From Roseateles oligotrophus (GTDB taxonomy: Bacteria > Pseudomonadota > Gammaproteobacteria > Burkholderiales > Burkholderiaceae_C): DNA of 64,000 bases. Numbering within the stretch: position 1 is the first letter of the stretch; each line of letters opens with the position of its first letter. The notes under the pieces were generated by a model, which saw only the letters and a list, made by a program, of their open reading frames with translations, did not search any database and was not told the DNA's origin. This document shows positions 21,801 through 29,979 of this stretch, piece after piece. Where the stretch lies: NCBI RefSeq assembly GCF_025717515.1, contig NZ_JAJIRN010000009.1, positions 186,001-250,000 of the forward strand. Direction: 5' to 3'. A program made the translations under genes and the position numbers.

Positions 21801-24800
21801 CAGTTCGAGCGACAAAGGCCCAATGGCATAACGCTTGAGGTGCGCGGCGCTCCGATGCCGGGCGGCGGCTTTGTGACGACCTATTTCGATGTCAGCGAGC
21901 GCAAGCGCATGGAGGATGCGCAGCGCCGCAGCAATGAGCTGCTCAATATCGTGCTGGAGAGTCTGCCCTGCGGCCTCACCATGATCGATGCCGAGCTGAA
22001 TGTGCCGCTTTACAACCGCCGCTATGCCGAGCTGTATGGCTTGGAGCAAGAATTTTTGTCTGCCGGGCCGTTGACCGTGGAGCGCATTGCCCGCCTGATG
22101 GCTGAACGCGGCGAGTACGGCGCCATCGGCATTGATGCGGCGCTGGACGCAGCGAATGCGCGGGCGATGGCCGCGATAGCGGCGCCGCATCAATGGGCAA
22201 GGCGGCGCCCGAACGGCCTGAGCCTGGAAATGCGCAGCAACCCGGTGCCCAGCGGCGGGTTCGTGACGACCTATATGGATGTCGGCGAGCGCGATCGCGC
22301 CGAGGCCGAGGTGCGGCGCGCCGAGGTCTTGCTGCGCGGCGCGATCGACGCCGTCAACGAGGCCTTTGTGCTTTACGGCCCTGATGACCGACTGGTGTTC
22401 TGCAATGAAAAATACCGGCAAATGTACGCGGCCTCGGCCGATCTGATCGTGCCGGGCGCCAGCTTCGAGGAGATCATCCGTGGCGGCGCCTTGCGTGGCC
22501 AATACATCGAGGCGCAAGGCCGCATCGATGAATGGGTGGCCGAGCGTTTGGCCATCCATCGGCGCGGCGATTCGCTGCTGGTGCAAAAGCTCGACAACGG
22601 CCGCTGGGTGCGGGTGATCGAACGCAAGATGATTGATGGCCACACGGTGGGCTTCCGCATCGACATCACCGATTTGATGCAGGCCACCGAAGCGGCCGAA
22701 GATGCGTCGCGCTCCAAGAGTCAGTTCCTGGCCAATATGAGTCACGAGATCCGCACGCCGATGAATGCGATCCTGGGCATGCTCAAACTCTTGCAAAAAA
22801 CCGAACTGAATACGCGCCAACTCGACTACGCCAGCAAGACCGAAGGCGCCGCACGCTCTTTGCTGGGGCTGCTGAATGACATTTTGGATTTCTCCAAGGT
22901 CGAGGCCGGCAAGATGACGCTGGACCCGCAGCCCTTCCGCATTGAGCAGTTGTTCCGTGATTTGTCGGTGATCTTGTCGGCCAATGTGGGCGCCAAACCG
23001 CTCGAGGTGTTGTTCGACATCGACGCCGCTTTGCCGCCGCTCTTGAATGCCGACGCGATGCGCTTGCAGCAAGTCTTGATCAACCTGGGCGGCAACGCGA
23101 TCAAGTTCACCCCGCGCGGCGAGGTGGTCGTGAGTGCAAGGCTGTTGTCGACGCTGGGCCGCGAGGTGGAGATCGAATTCGCGGTGCGCGACTCCGGCAT
23201 CGGCATCGCGCCCGAGCATCAGGCGCGTATCTTTTCGGGCTTTACTCAGGCCGAGGCTTCGACCACAAGGCGCTTTGGCGGCACCGGCTTGGGTCTGGCC
23301 ATCAGCCAGCGCCTGGTGCAGTTGATGGGCGGTGAATTGGCGCTCGAGAGTGCGCCGGGTCAAGGCAGTTGCTTCTCCTTCAGCTTGCGCATGCAGGTCG
23401 AGGTGCAACCAGATGGCGCTGCGCCGGCGATTGCCTTCCAGGCTTTGCGGGCCTTGATCATTGACGACAATCCGGCCGCCCTCGATGTGCTCGGCCATAT
23501 GAGCGAAGCCTTGGGCTGGCAGGCTGATCTCGCTCCATCGGGCGCGGCGGCCCTGCGGCTGATGCAGCAGCAGATGGATGCCGGCACGCCTTATCAGGTG
23601 GTGCTGGTCGATTGGCAAATGCCGGGTATGGACGGTTTTGAAACCGCCCAGCGTATCCGCGTCCTGGCCGGTGCAAAGGCCATGCCCTTGCTGGTCATGG
23701 TGACGGCACATGGGCGCGAAATGCTGGCGCAGCGCAGTGAAATCGAGCAGCGTCTGTTGGACGGTTTCCTGGTCAAGCCGGTGACGGCCTTGATGTTGCA
23801 AGAAGCGGTGCAGGCCGCGCGCGGCGGCCCGGCCGCGCCCAGCAAGCCCGTCGCCGCAGCGGCAGGCCCCAAACCCTTGCAGGGCATGCGGATTCTGGTG
23901 GTTGAAGATAACCTCAACAATCAGCAGGTCGCGCAGGAACTGCTGGAGGATGCCGGCGCCCGCGTGCAATTGGCCGACAACGGGCAGATCGGCGTCGATC
24001 TATTGCGCGCCGATGGCAGCGCCTTTGACATTGTTTTGATGGATGTGCAAATGCCGGTGATGGACGGCTACACCGCCACGCGCGCGATTCGTGGCGAGCT
24101 TGGGCTGACGCAGCTGCCTATCGTGGCGATGACGGCCAATGCGATGGCCTCCGACCGGGAGGATTGTTTGGCCGCAGGGATGAACGATCATGTGGGCAAG
24201 CCCTTTGATCTGGAGCATCTGGTGGAGGTTCTGGTGAAGTTGACCGGCCGGGCCGCCGCTGCAGCGAAGGCGTCGGCAGGTGGTGCGTCCAGGTTCGCCA
24301 GCCTGATGGTGCCGCCGGACTTGCGCGACCGGGCCACCGCGCAGGGCTTCGACCTGCAGGCGGCGATGGACCGTTTCATGGGCAAGACCGAACTGTTCAA
24401 GCGCATGGTGCACTCCTTCACCAACTCCGCGAAGACGCTGCCGGCGCAACTGACCGTGATGCTGGCCGAAGAACGCACCAACGAAGCCAGCATGGCCTTG
24501 CACTCCTTCAAGGGCTTGGCGGCCACGCTGGGTGGCGTGCAGTTGGCCGAATGGGGCGGCGAGGGCGAGACGGTCTTGAAACGCGGGGACCGCCTCAGCA
24601 CCATTTGGCTGAGTGAGCTGGACAGACATATTCAAGCCGGTTGCCGCGATATGCTGCGTCTGGCGGACGATTTGTCTGCCTTGGGTCCGAAACCGGCGGC
24701 GCCTGCCGCCCCGGCACCGAACAATGCTCCTGCCTTCAAGTTGGAAATGACGCAACTGATGCAATTACTTCGAGATTTTGATCTGGGTGCGACCGAAGCC

Positions 24801-24935
24801 TTCGCGCAATTGCGTGAGCGCCATGCCGGCTTGTTGGGAGCGGGGCAGGATGCTTTGGAAGCAGCGGTCGGGGCGCTGGATTTTGCTCGGGCCTTGACCT
24901 TGTGCGAGGCCATTCTTGTGGATGTAAAAGCATGA
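18879..24935 (+). CDS. Giant CHASE/multi-PAS hybrid histidine kinase with two RECs and Hpt
   Basis: A 2018-residue membrane kinase. A helix at about 33-49 and another at about 333-355 flank a periplasmic CHASE domain (about 57-250), a ligand sensor with the RGIFAAS and RFEF-like GVRGFSFVERV segments. Seven PAS or PAS-like domains follow at about 372, 504, 631, 766, 888, 1020 and 1152, the last three being PAS_7-type. His1289 lies in [19 protein letters not shown]; the ATPase domain shows [17 protein letters not shown] and [10 protein letters not shown]. Receivers have Asp1578 (LVDWQMPGMDG) and Asp1722 (LMDVQMPVMDG). The Hpt domain has His1875 (LHSFKGLAATLG). The start is the ATG at 18879. Its stop overlaps the next gene's ATG, so the GGDEF regulator is the likely output. 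Confidence 0.93.
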   Translation: MQSPGLGDSKLQPPQAGAAPLLAQAGLGQAWNWLIAGILLLGFGLTYLLTVAQQAQSERDARARFERLSERIEIEVERRLRQPVYGMKGARGIFAASALVQRAEFRAYVESRQMANEFPGVRGFSFVERVMRPELDAFVAATRRDGAPDFTVNSNGQEADLFIIKYIEPLAKNPSALGFDIGQEATRRDAAERALRSGEATLSGRVSLIQDAKSQPGFLLLLPIYKQGTAPQTEAQREQALLGFVAAPIVVAELLDGVVDVAERQLDFELLDSPQDESSSLAYRSLPLPGNPSPSAQPGQFNASRVFTFGGRQLTVSTHSNPEFARLSRAQPVGWLAAGGSLLTILLALAAWLLINGRQRAEARASAMTADLERLARVARGTSNAVVASDCQGRITWVNEGFIQMSGYAAADAIGRYPSELMGCAELHEHEALGPAAMAEMALSRSGRRAEFERRRPNGEQYWVEADVQPVFDEKGLHSGFIEISLDITESKRSQRVLALALAENKALLETIHQHAIMSVADAKGIIIEANAAFSRISGYSQEELLGSDHRLVNSGQHSPEFWDALWFKISSGQSWHGEICNRAKDGHLYWVDSIIAPVLDAAGKIEKYFSIRTDITAVKQAATIQAEQQERLNRIIEGTNAGTWEWNIVTGELRLNERWAEMLGFSLQELAPVDASTWANNCHPDDLPKARASLMQHFFGETAFYECELRMRHRDGHWVWVLAHGKLYARSAEGEPLWIAGTHMDISAAKGAAELLQHKQLVLDRAERLASLGAWEFDLASQTLTWSPQTYRLHDLQPDAPSGPITLERSLSYFPAADQALLQEAMRLAVEASESWDLNLSLQTELGRFLSVRSVGEAVFDDGGAVRLVGTYQDVTQQRLLEADIKRSHAVLRSVLDNLPCALSVFDADLQLLAYNQQFLGMLEFPASLFAGPSTSFESIIRFNAARGEYGSGSDVETTIAQIVERARHPTVHQFERQRPNGITLEVRGAPMPGGGFVTTYFDVSERKRMEDAQRRSNELLNIVLESLPCGLTMIDAELNVPLYNRRYAELYGLEQEFLSAGPLTVERIARLMAERGEYGAIGIDAALDAANARAMAAIAAPHQWARRRPNGLSLEMRSNPVPSGGFVTTYMDVGERDRAEAEVRRAEVLLRGAIDAVNEAFVLYGPDDRLVFCNEKYRQMYAASADLIVPGASFEEIIRGGALRGQYIEAQGRIDEWVAERLAIHRRGDSLLVQKLDNGRWVRVIERKMIDGHTVGFRIDITDLMQATEAAEDASRSKSQFLANMSHEIRTPMNAILGMLKLLQKTELNTRQLDYASKTEGAARSLLGLLNDILDFSKVEAGKMTLDPQPFRIEQLFRDLSVILSANVGAKPLEVLFDIDAALPPLLNADAMRLQQVLINLGGNAIKFTPRGEVVVSARLLSTLGREVEIEFAVRDSGIGIAPEHQARIFSGFTQAEASTTRRFGGTGLGLAISQRLVQLMGGELALESAPGQGSCFSFSLRMQVEVQPDGAAPAIAFQALRALIIDDNPAALDVLGHMSEALGWQADLAPSGAAALRLMQQQMDAGTPYQVVLVDWQMPGMDGFETAQRIRVLAGAKAMPLLVMVTAHGREMLAQRSEIEQRLLDGFLVKPVTALMLQEAVQAARGGPAAPSKPVAAAAGPKPLQGMRILVVEDNLNNQQVAQELLEDAGARVQLADNGQIGVDLLRADGSAFDIVLMDVQMPVMDGYTATRAIRGELGLTQLPIVAMTANAMASDREDCLAAGMNDHVGKPFDLEHLVEVLVKLTGRAAAAAKASAGGASRFASLMVPPDLRDRATAQGFDLQAAMDRFMGKTELFKRMVHSFTNSAKTLPAQLTVMLAEERTNEASMALHSFKGLAATLGGVQLAEWGGEGETVLKRGDRLSTIWLSELDRHIQAGCRDMLRLADDLSALGPKPAAPAAPAPNNAPAFKLEMTQLMQLLRDFDLGATEAFAQLRERHAGLLGAGQDALEAAVGALDFARALTLCEAILVDVKA

Positions 24936-25894
24936 GGACGAAGCTTTATCTCGACCCGCAGGATCGACCGCTCAACCCGCTGCTGCAATTGGGCCGCAAG
25001 CCAAGGCTATTGATCGTTGACGACCAGCCGGTCAATATTCAGGCCCTGTATCAGGTCTTCGCCGCCGACTATCAGGTCTTCATGGCCACCTCGGGGCCGC
25101 AGGCTTTGGGCCTCTGCCGCGACAAGCATCCGGATCTGGTGTTGCTGGATATTCAAATGCCGGGCATGGATGGCTTTGAGGTCTGCCGCCAGATCAAGGC
25201 GGATGCCGAGTTGCAGGACTTGCCGGTGGTGTTTGTCACGGCCCACAGCGAACCGAAGGCAGAGACCGAAGGTCTGGAAGTCGGCGCGGTGGACTTTATC
25301 TCCAAACCTTTCAATCCAGCGGTGGTGCGGGCCCGCGTCAAGACGCATCTAACCTTGAAACTGCAGGGCGATTTGCTGCGGCAAATGGTTTTCATCGACG
25401 GCCTGACCGGCGTCTATAACCGGCGTTTCTTTGACGAGCGCCTGGAGCGGGAGTTTCAGCGTGCGCGACGCAGCGCCAGCAGCCTGGCGCTGATCGTGGT
25501 GGATGTGGATTATTTCAAGCGCTACAACGACCACTATGGACATCTGGCCGGCGACGAGGCTTTGCGGGCGGTGGCATCTACCCTGCTGGGGCAGTTGAAG
25601 CGGCCCGGCGATATGGTCAGCCGTTACGGCGGCGAGGAGTTCGCCTGCATCCTGCCGGAGACGGATTTGGCCGGCGCGATGTGCTTGGCCGAGGAAATGG
25701 AGGCCGCGATTCGGGCCGCCCATATTGCACATGCCTATTCAGATGTATGTGCGCATCTGACCGTTAGCCTGGGCGTGGCGAGCTTCAAGCCCGACGGTAC
25801 TCGTTTGGCCGAGGAACTGATCCAGGCGGCCGACCAGCAGCTCTATCTGGCCAAATCAAAAGGCCGCGGCCGCGCCAGCGGGGCGGAGGCTTAG
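24932..25894 (+). CDS. Response regulator diguanylate cyclase (REC-GGDEF, PleD/WspR-like)
   Basis: A 320-residue regulator with a receiver domain (Asp73 in LLDIQMPGMDGFE, KPF lysine) and a GGDEF domain. The active-site motif is an intact GGEEF at residues 233-237, and VDVDYFKRYND holds the metal and guanine contacts. An RPGD motif at 224-227, five residues before GGEEF, is the product-inhibition I-site. It should make cyclic di-GMP when phosphorylated. The start ATG overlaps the stop of the giant hybrid kinase (ATGA at 24932-24935), indicating the Hpt domain of that kinase as the probable phosphodonor. Some frame-open codons upstream lie inside the kinase gene and are rejected. Confidence 0.95.
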   Translation: MRTKLYLDPQDRPLNPLLQLGRKPRLLIVDDQPVNIQALYQVFAADYQVFMATSGPQALGLCRDKHPDLVLLDIQMPGMDGFEVCRQIKADAELQDLPVVFVTAHSEPKAETEGLEVGAVDFISKPFNPAVVRARVKTHLTLKLQGDLLRQMVFIDGLTGVYNRRFFDERLEREFQRARRSASSLALIVVDVDYFKRYNDHYGHLAGDEALRAVASTLLGQLKRPGDMVSRYGGEEFACILPETDLAGAMCLAEEMEAAIRAAHIAHAYSDVCAHLTVSLGVASFKPDGTRLAEELIQAADQQLYLAKSKGRGRASGAEA

Positions 25895-25915
25895 GGCTTT
25901 TGGCCCTTACCCCCT

Positions 25916-26548
25916 TCAGCGCAGGGTTTTGAGTCGCTTGAAATAAAGCGCGGCGTCTTGCAGATTGCCATCGGCACTGGCGTCGTAGCCAGGAATCTCT
26001 CCGGCGCGCTGCCAACCCAGGTGGACATACACCGCTTCGGCCTGTGAACCGGACGGGGCTTCCAGCACCAGCAGGGTTCGAGCTTGCGCCGCGGCCGCGC
26101 ATTCCAGTCGCGCCATCAACAGGCTTGCCATACCTCGGCCGCGGGCACGGCTGTGCACCATCAAGCCTTGCACCTCACCACGGTGGTGCGCATTGACGCG
26201 TGGGCACAGAGACAGTTGCACCGCCCCGACGAGTTGCTCCCCGGCGCTTGATTCGGCGTCCGCGCAGGCAATCCAAAGGCTGTGATGGGGGCCAAGGCGA
26301 GCAAAAACGCCGTGCCAATATTCCAGCGCCGCATAGCGTGACAGCGGAGCCAGAAAGCCCAGGCTGGCGCCTCGGTGCACGCCGTCGATCAGCAGCTCAC
26401 ACAGGGCCGGCAAATACTGCAGGTCTTGAGGCCCGAGCTTGCGCAGACCGGTGGGTGAATGGGCGGGCAGATGCGCAAGGGTCGTGGATTCGAACGAACG
26501 CCGGGTCGGGATCAGACCAGCGGCCGAAAAGAGTGGCGAATAGAGCAT
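25916..26548 (-). CDS. GNAT family N-acetyltransferase
   Basis: A 210-residue acetyltransferase of the GNAT fold, which moves an acetyl group from acetyl-CoA to an amine. The acetyl-CoA loop is visible as RARGRGMASLLMARLE, preceded by the strand EVQGLMVHS and followed by LLVLEAPSGSQAEAVYVHLGWQRAGEIPGY, the typical C-terminal half. Substrate is unknown. The start is taken at MLYSPLF (26548); the frame is open for 23 more codons. It converges on the GGDEF regulator gene, and a short AGGGC/GCCCT hairpin lies between the stops near 25893-25907. Confidence 0.82.
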   Translation of the reverse strand: MLYSPLFSAAGLIPTRRSFESTTLAHLPAHSPTGLRKLGPQDLQYLPALCELLIDGVHRGASLGFLAPLSRYAALEYWHGVFARLGPHHSLWIACADAESSAGEQLVGAVQLSLCPRVNAHHRGEVQGLMVHSRARGRGMASLLMARLECAAAAQARTLLVLEAPSGSQAEAVYVHLGWQRAGEIPGYDASADGNLQDAALYFKRLKTLR

Positions 26549-26638
26549 CAAAAATGGCCTTTGCGTTGGAGAGGCGAGTACCGTCTTTTGAACGGCGAAC
26601 TGCAGTCCCTCTCGCAAAGTGCGTGCCAGCTTCGAGTC

Positions 26639-27844
26639 TTAGCACTCCAAGCCGGGTTCGGCCTGCAAGCGGCCATGGCCGGCGCGCTTGGCCTCGTAAA
26701 GTGCGGTCTCGGCGCGCCGCATCAAGTCCTCGATATTGCGGTCGCCATGGCGCAGCTTGGCCCAGCCGGCGCTGTAATCGAGCTTGTAGCCCAACTCCGC
26801 CTGCGCGCGCGCGTTCAGGGCCAGGCGCATGCGTTGGTCCATCGCTTGCGGCCCTTGCGGCTCACAGCGATCCATCAACAGTGCGAAATTTTCATTGCCG
26901 ACCCGGCCGGCCAGATCGCCCAGCCGCATCTGAGTCTGTATGCAACTACTGAACAAGACCAAGGCGCGCTCGGCGCCGGCTTGACCATGTTCGGCTTCGA
27001 TGGCCTTGAAGTTGTCGATCTCCAGCAGCATCAGGGCCAAGGGTTCTTGATGGCGCCGCGCGGCCGAAATCATGTCAACGGATCGGGCCGCAAAGGCGCG
27101 CCCATCGCTCAAACCCGTCAGCCCATCGGATTGCGCCAATCGCGCCAGCTCCGATTCGGTCTCGCCGCGCCAGGCCAGAATGACGCCCAAGACCACCAGG
27201 TTCAGGCCCCAGAGCGCCGCCAGGGCCAGGGTGGTGTTGATGGTGGCGGGACTGAGCAGGCTGCTCGGCGCCGAGCCAAAAGCGCCGATGCTGCCGCGCA
27301 GCAGGCAGATCAGCAGCAGAGGCAATACGGCGGCCAGCAGCACCGAGCGCCAGCGCCGGTTGTCGGCGCCGGGCACGCTATTTGGGGCTGCTTTTGACAA
27401 GGCGTGGTGACCTTGATCGGGCCTGCTTGGCAGCAACAGGCTGAGCGCGAGCATGCCGAGTTGCAGCGCCAGCCAATACTGCGCCCAAGCGCCGCGAAGG
27501 CCGACGTTCTCAAACTGCAGGCCGTAGATCAAAGGCATTAGCAGCGGCGCCAGGACAGCCAAGGAGCGGCCAGGGCGCGGCTTGATCCACAGTTGCAGCG
27601 CCCACCACAAGGCACTCAGGCTGGCGCTGAAGGCCGCCAGGGCCAAACTGAGCCAGAGCCTTTCATTGCCCGAGCCCGCCAGCGCCAACAGCAGCCAGGC
27701 CAGCGATTGCAATCCCATGAATACATGGGCTCGTCGTGCGGCTGGGCTTGAGCGCCGCCAACCCATCAGCAGCAAAAGCAGGGCTGTCGCGGCCAAGGCC
27801 TGCAGCAGCGCCAGATTGAACAGGGTCGGGTTGTCGAATTGCAT
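26639..27844 (-). CDS. Membrane GGDEF-domain protein with degenerate active site
   Basis: A 401-residue protein with six or so membrane helices (about residues 10-240, with a longer cytoplasmic stretch near 145-165) and a C-terminal GGDEF domain (about 240-395). The catalytic motif reads GNENF at 316-320 instead of GGDEF/GGEEF, and the metal-binding strand reads LLEIDNFKAIEAEHG where active enzymes have D-x-D-x-F-K-x-x-N-D. In contrast the I-site RLGD at 307-310 is preserved five residues upstream. From family knowledge, such proteins often lose cyclase activity but can still bind cyclic di-GMP. It lies between the GNAT gene and an orphan small gene, inside a region rich in cyclic di-GMP genes. 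Confidence 0.88.
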   Translation of the reverse strand: MQFDNPTLFNLALLQALAATALLLLLMGWRRSSPAARRAHVFMGLQSLAWLLLALAGSGNERLWLSLALAAFSASLSALWWALQLWIKPRPGRSLAVLAPLLMPLIYGLQFENVGLRGAWAQYWLALQLGMLALSLLLPSRPDQGHHALSKAAPNSVPGADNRRWRSVLLAAVLPLLLICLLRGSIGAFGSAPSSLLSPATINTTLALAALWGLNLVVLGVILAWRGETESELARLAQSDGLTGLSDGRAFAARSVDMISAARRHQEPLALMLLEIDNFKAIEAEHGQAGAERALVLFSSCIQTQMRLGDLAGRVGNENFALLMDRCEPQGPQAMDQRMRLALNARAQAELGYKLDYSAGWAKLRHGDRNIEDLMRRAETALYEAKRAGHGRLQAEPGLEC

Positions 27845-27894
27845 GGCGGCTCACTCGGAGGAGATGCGCCATTCTCTATCCTGATTGGCCGTGC

Positions 27895-28269
27895 ATGCGC
27901 CGCTTGGCCGAAGAAACTGGATTTGGAACTCGGCTATCGGCTTTCCTTCAGAGGGAAGCAGCCGGCAGCCAGCCCCGCGATGGGCAGGCCAGGGTGTTTG
28001 TAGCCAAGCGGCTGGGGCTGAATGCGCCGAAAATAGCGTCATTTGAGATTGAGGCCCTTGTGAATTCATCCACAGCACACGCCGCGCTGATCGCCACGTT
28101 CCGAAGGGCGCAGGCCGATGCGGCGCACAAGTTCGGACTCATTCAAACGGTCTCTAAAAAGGGCCCCAAAGCCATAAAGGCTGCCTCTGAAGCCGCAGCC
28201 AAAGCAGCCAAGCGCAGGGATGCCTATGCGAAGAAATTGATTGACCTGGGGGTTTGCCTCCCGGATTGA
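27895..28269 (+). CDS. Hypothetical Ala/Lys-rich protein
   Basis: A possible 124-residue protein that I do not recognise. The middle reads VAKRLGLNAPKIASFEIEALV and the C-terminal third is helical and basic, with KKGPKAIKAASEAAAKAAKRRDAYAKK. No signal peptide or membrane segment is evident. No clear ribosome binding site precedes the ATG at 27895 and it is only 50 bases from the divergent GGDEF gene. It stands at the edge of a poorly coding stretch, so it could be a real orphan gene or a truncated remnant of a transferred element. Confidence 0.4.
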   Translation: MRRLAEETGFGTRLSAFLQREAAGSQPRDGQARVFVAKRLGLNAPKIASFEIEALVNSSTAHAALIATFRRAQADAAHKFGLIQTVSKKGPKAIKAASEAAAKAAKRRDAYAKKLIDLGVCLPD

Positions 28270-28929
28270 GCGAGCACGGTTCGGGTCTAAGCTCTAAAGG
28301 CAAGACCTGACTCTTTAGCTCATATCTTGTTCAAAACCAGGCGCAAGTGGGTGCGGGTGCTTTTTCGGCGCGATGCCGGGCCGAACACCTGAGTGCAATT
28401 TAAGCAATGCCGATCAGTGCTGGAGTTAGTCCTTGCCCGTTGAGGCACAGGTACCGTTTACCTGCGGCAGTTCCGGGCGGGTGTTGCAAGCATTGGCGGG
28501 CGACTGCAGTGTGCCCCTAGCAGTCGCTCGAAGGCAACGCCGGCAAGGGCAAAAAAACAAGCACTGCCCATCAACCCAACATACGTTCAACCTAGGCCGG
28601 CTACTCTTTCCGCTGCGCGCTGGCTGGAAACACCTTGCCCTCTGTCAAGATGCGGCCAAAGGTACTGTTCGTCAACTCTTGATCAACGGCCGCCAAACGC
28701 ACGGGCGCGGTCTCGCCGTGGTCATCAAAAAGTATGGCCGCGATGCGTGAACAGTACCAATAACGTGACCGATAGTCCTGGACCTGCCCCCTGGCCCAGG
28801 CAGCTCAATTGGTCCCAATGAGTCACATGATTACTTCTAAAAATCAAGTAGTAAATCTGGTGCAATCTTCGGGGTAGGCGTAAATCTGCGAGTATCGTGA
28901 GGGAGCCCCCTTCGCTGCAGGATTCGCCA
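28270..28929. other. Poorly coding interval, no convincing gene
   Basis: About 660 bases between the orphan gene and the binding-lipoprotein gene. Short open frames exist on both strands but none has a good start, recognisable motifs or the codon pattern of neighbouring genes. An 8-base stem hairpin (GCGACTGC at 28500-28507 with GCAGTCGC at 28520-28527) and a 10-base inverted pair (28661-28670 and 28749-28758) are present, both near chance level. The last 100 bases are relatively AT-rich and probably hold the promoter of the downstream three-gene operon. It looks like decayed sequence. Confidence 0.5.
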
Positions 28930-29979
28930 ATGTTTTCGCCCCGCACGCCGAACGGGCAGCCCTGTGTCTACGAGCAGTATGCTCATGCCTACATGCACCT
29001 TCCGCCCAAAACGAGCCCTCCTTCGACCCAGCGCCGCCTGCTGCTAGGTGGTGCTGTCGCCTTCGGCCTCGGGCTGTGCGGTTGCAGCCCACCCTTGGCG
29101 CCCTTGCGGGTCGGGGCTATCGCCTTCGCTGGATACGGCTTCCTCTTCCTGGCCCAAGACTTAGGCTTGCTGCACAGCGCTGGCATCCGCATGCACGAGC
29201 TGCGGTCCAACACGGATGTGCTGCGCGCCCTGGCCTTGGGTCGCCTGGAGGCGGCCGCACTGACGCTTGACGAAGTGCTCACCGGCTTGCACGACGGGCT
29301 GCGCCTCAAGGTGGTGGCGGTGCTCGATGTATCCGCGGGCGCCGACGCGGTGATGGCCCGCGCCGGATTGACCCGTCCGGAGATGGCGCGCGGTCAGCGC
29401 GTGGCGGTAGAGGGCAGTGCGGCAGGCGCCCTGATGCTGTCGGCCTTTCTGGAGTCTGCAGGGCTCAGCCCAGACGAGGTGCGCCTGGTGACCAGACCCC
29501 TGCCCGAAACAGCGGCGGCCCTGCGCGATGGCACTGCAGACCTGGCCGTCACCGCTGAACCCTGGGTCAGCCAATTGGAGGCCGAAGGCGCCACGCGCCT
29601 GTTCGACAGCCGACAAGTTCCCGGACGCATCGTCGACGTGCTGGCTGTGCGCAGCGAGTTGCTCGAGACCCGGCCCGATGCCATCCACAGCCTGGTGAAA
29701 GCACACTTTGCCTGCCTTGAGCGCTTCCAGCGCGACCCCGGCAGTGTGGTGGATCGACTGGCGCTCCAGTTGCAGATCGAACCGGGCGCTGTTGCGTCGG
29801 CGTTCCGGGGCCTCGAGCTTCCCGACCGTAAGGCCAATGAGGCGCTTCTCTCGCCCGGGGGCGACGTGGCACAGGGTTTGAGGGGCCTCGCCGAGTTGCT
29901 GCACCGCAAAGGACTGATCGCGAGCCCCGTGGACGCGTCAGGGCTGATCGATACGCGCTGGGTGCGAGGCACGCCATGA
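28930..29979 (+). CDS. NMT1/SsuA-like periplasmic substrate-binding lipoprotein
   Basis: A protein of about 349 residues of the NMT1/THI5/SsuA type, which bind small organic ligands (sulfonates, nitrate, pyrimidines). A signal region RRLLLGGAVAFGLGL ends in the lipobox LCGC, so it should be lipid-anchored in the periplasm. The binding domain shows AFAGYGFLFLAQDLGLL, LALGRLEAAALTLDEVL, and GTADLAVTAEPWVSQLEAEGA, typical of the family. ATG 28930 has AGGA seven bases upstream; ATG 28993 would give a more usual signal peptide length and is an alternative. No ABC permease or ATPase is beside it. Its stop overlaps the start of a hybrid kinase, so it is probably a sensory binding protein rather than a transporter part. 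Confidence 0.85.
   Translation: MFSPRTPNGQPCVYEQYAHAYMHLPPKTSPPSTQRRLLLGGAVAFGLGLCGCSPPLAPLRVGAIAFAGYGFLFLAQDLGLLHSAGIRMHELRSNTDVLRALALGRLEAAALTLDEVLTGLHDGLRLKVVAVLDVSAGADAVMARAGLTRPEMARGQRVAVEGSAAGALMLSAFLESAGLSPDEVRLVTRPLPETAAALRDGTADLAVTAEPWVSQLEAEGATRLFDSRQVPGRIVDVLAVRSELLETRPDAIHSLVKAHFACLERFQRDPGSVVDRLALQLQIEPGAVASAFRGLELPDRKANEALLSPGGDVAQGLRGLAELLHRKGLIASPVDASGLIDTRWVRGTP

Noticed and set aside
21240-23969. 909-residue open frame on the minus strand inside the giant kinase gene
   Set aside because: Antisense shadow of a well-supported kinase; composition biased to His, Arg and Gln and no start signal.
28270-28660. Integron attC-like sites
   Set aside because: Short GTTRRRY-like words occur but no paired inner and outer boxes or palindromic arrangement of an attC site could be found.
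28433-28750. Possible 105-residue gene on the plus strand
   Set aside because: No ribosome binding site, no recognisable motif, basic and cysteine-scattered composition as in non-coding DNA.
28661-28758. 10-base inverted repeat GGTACTGTTC / GAACAGTACC about 78 bases apart, possible mobile-element ends
   Set aside because: A 10-base pair at this spacing is expected several times by chance in 64 kb, and there is no transposase or further symmetry.
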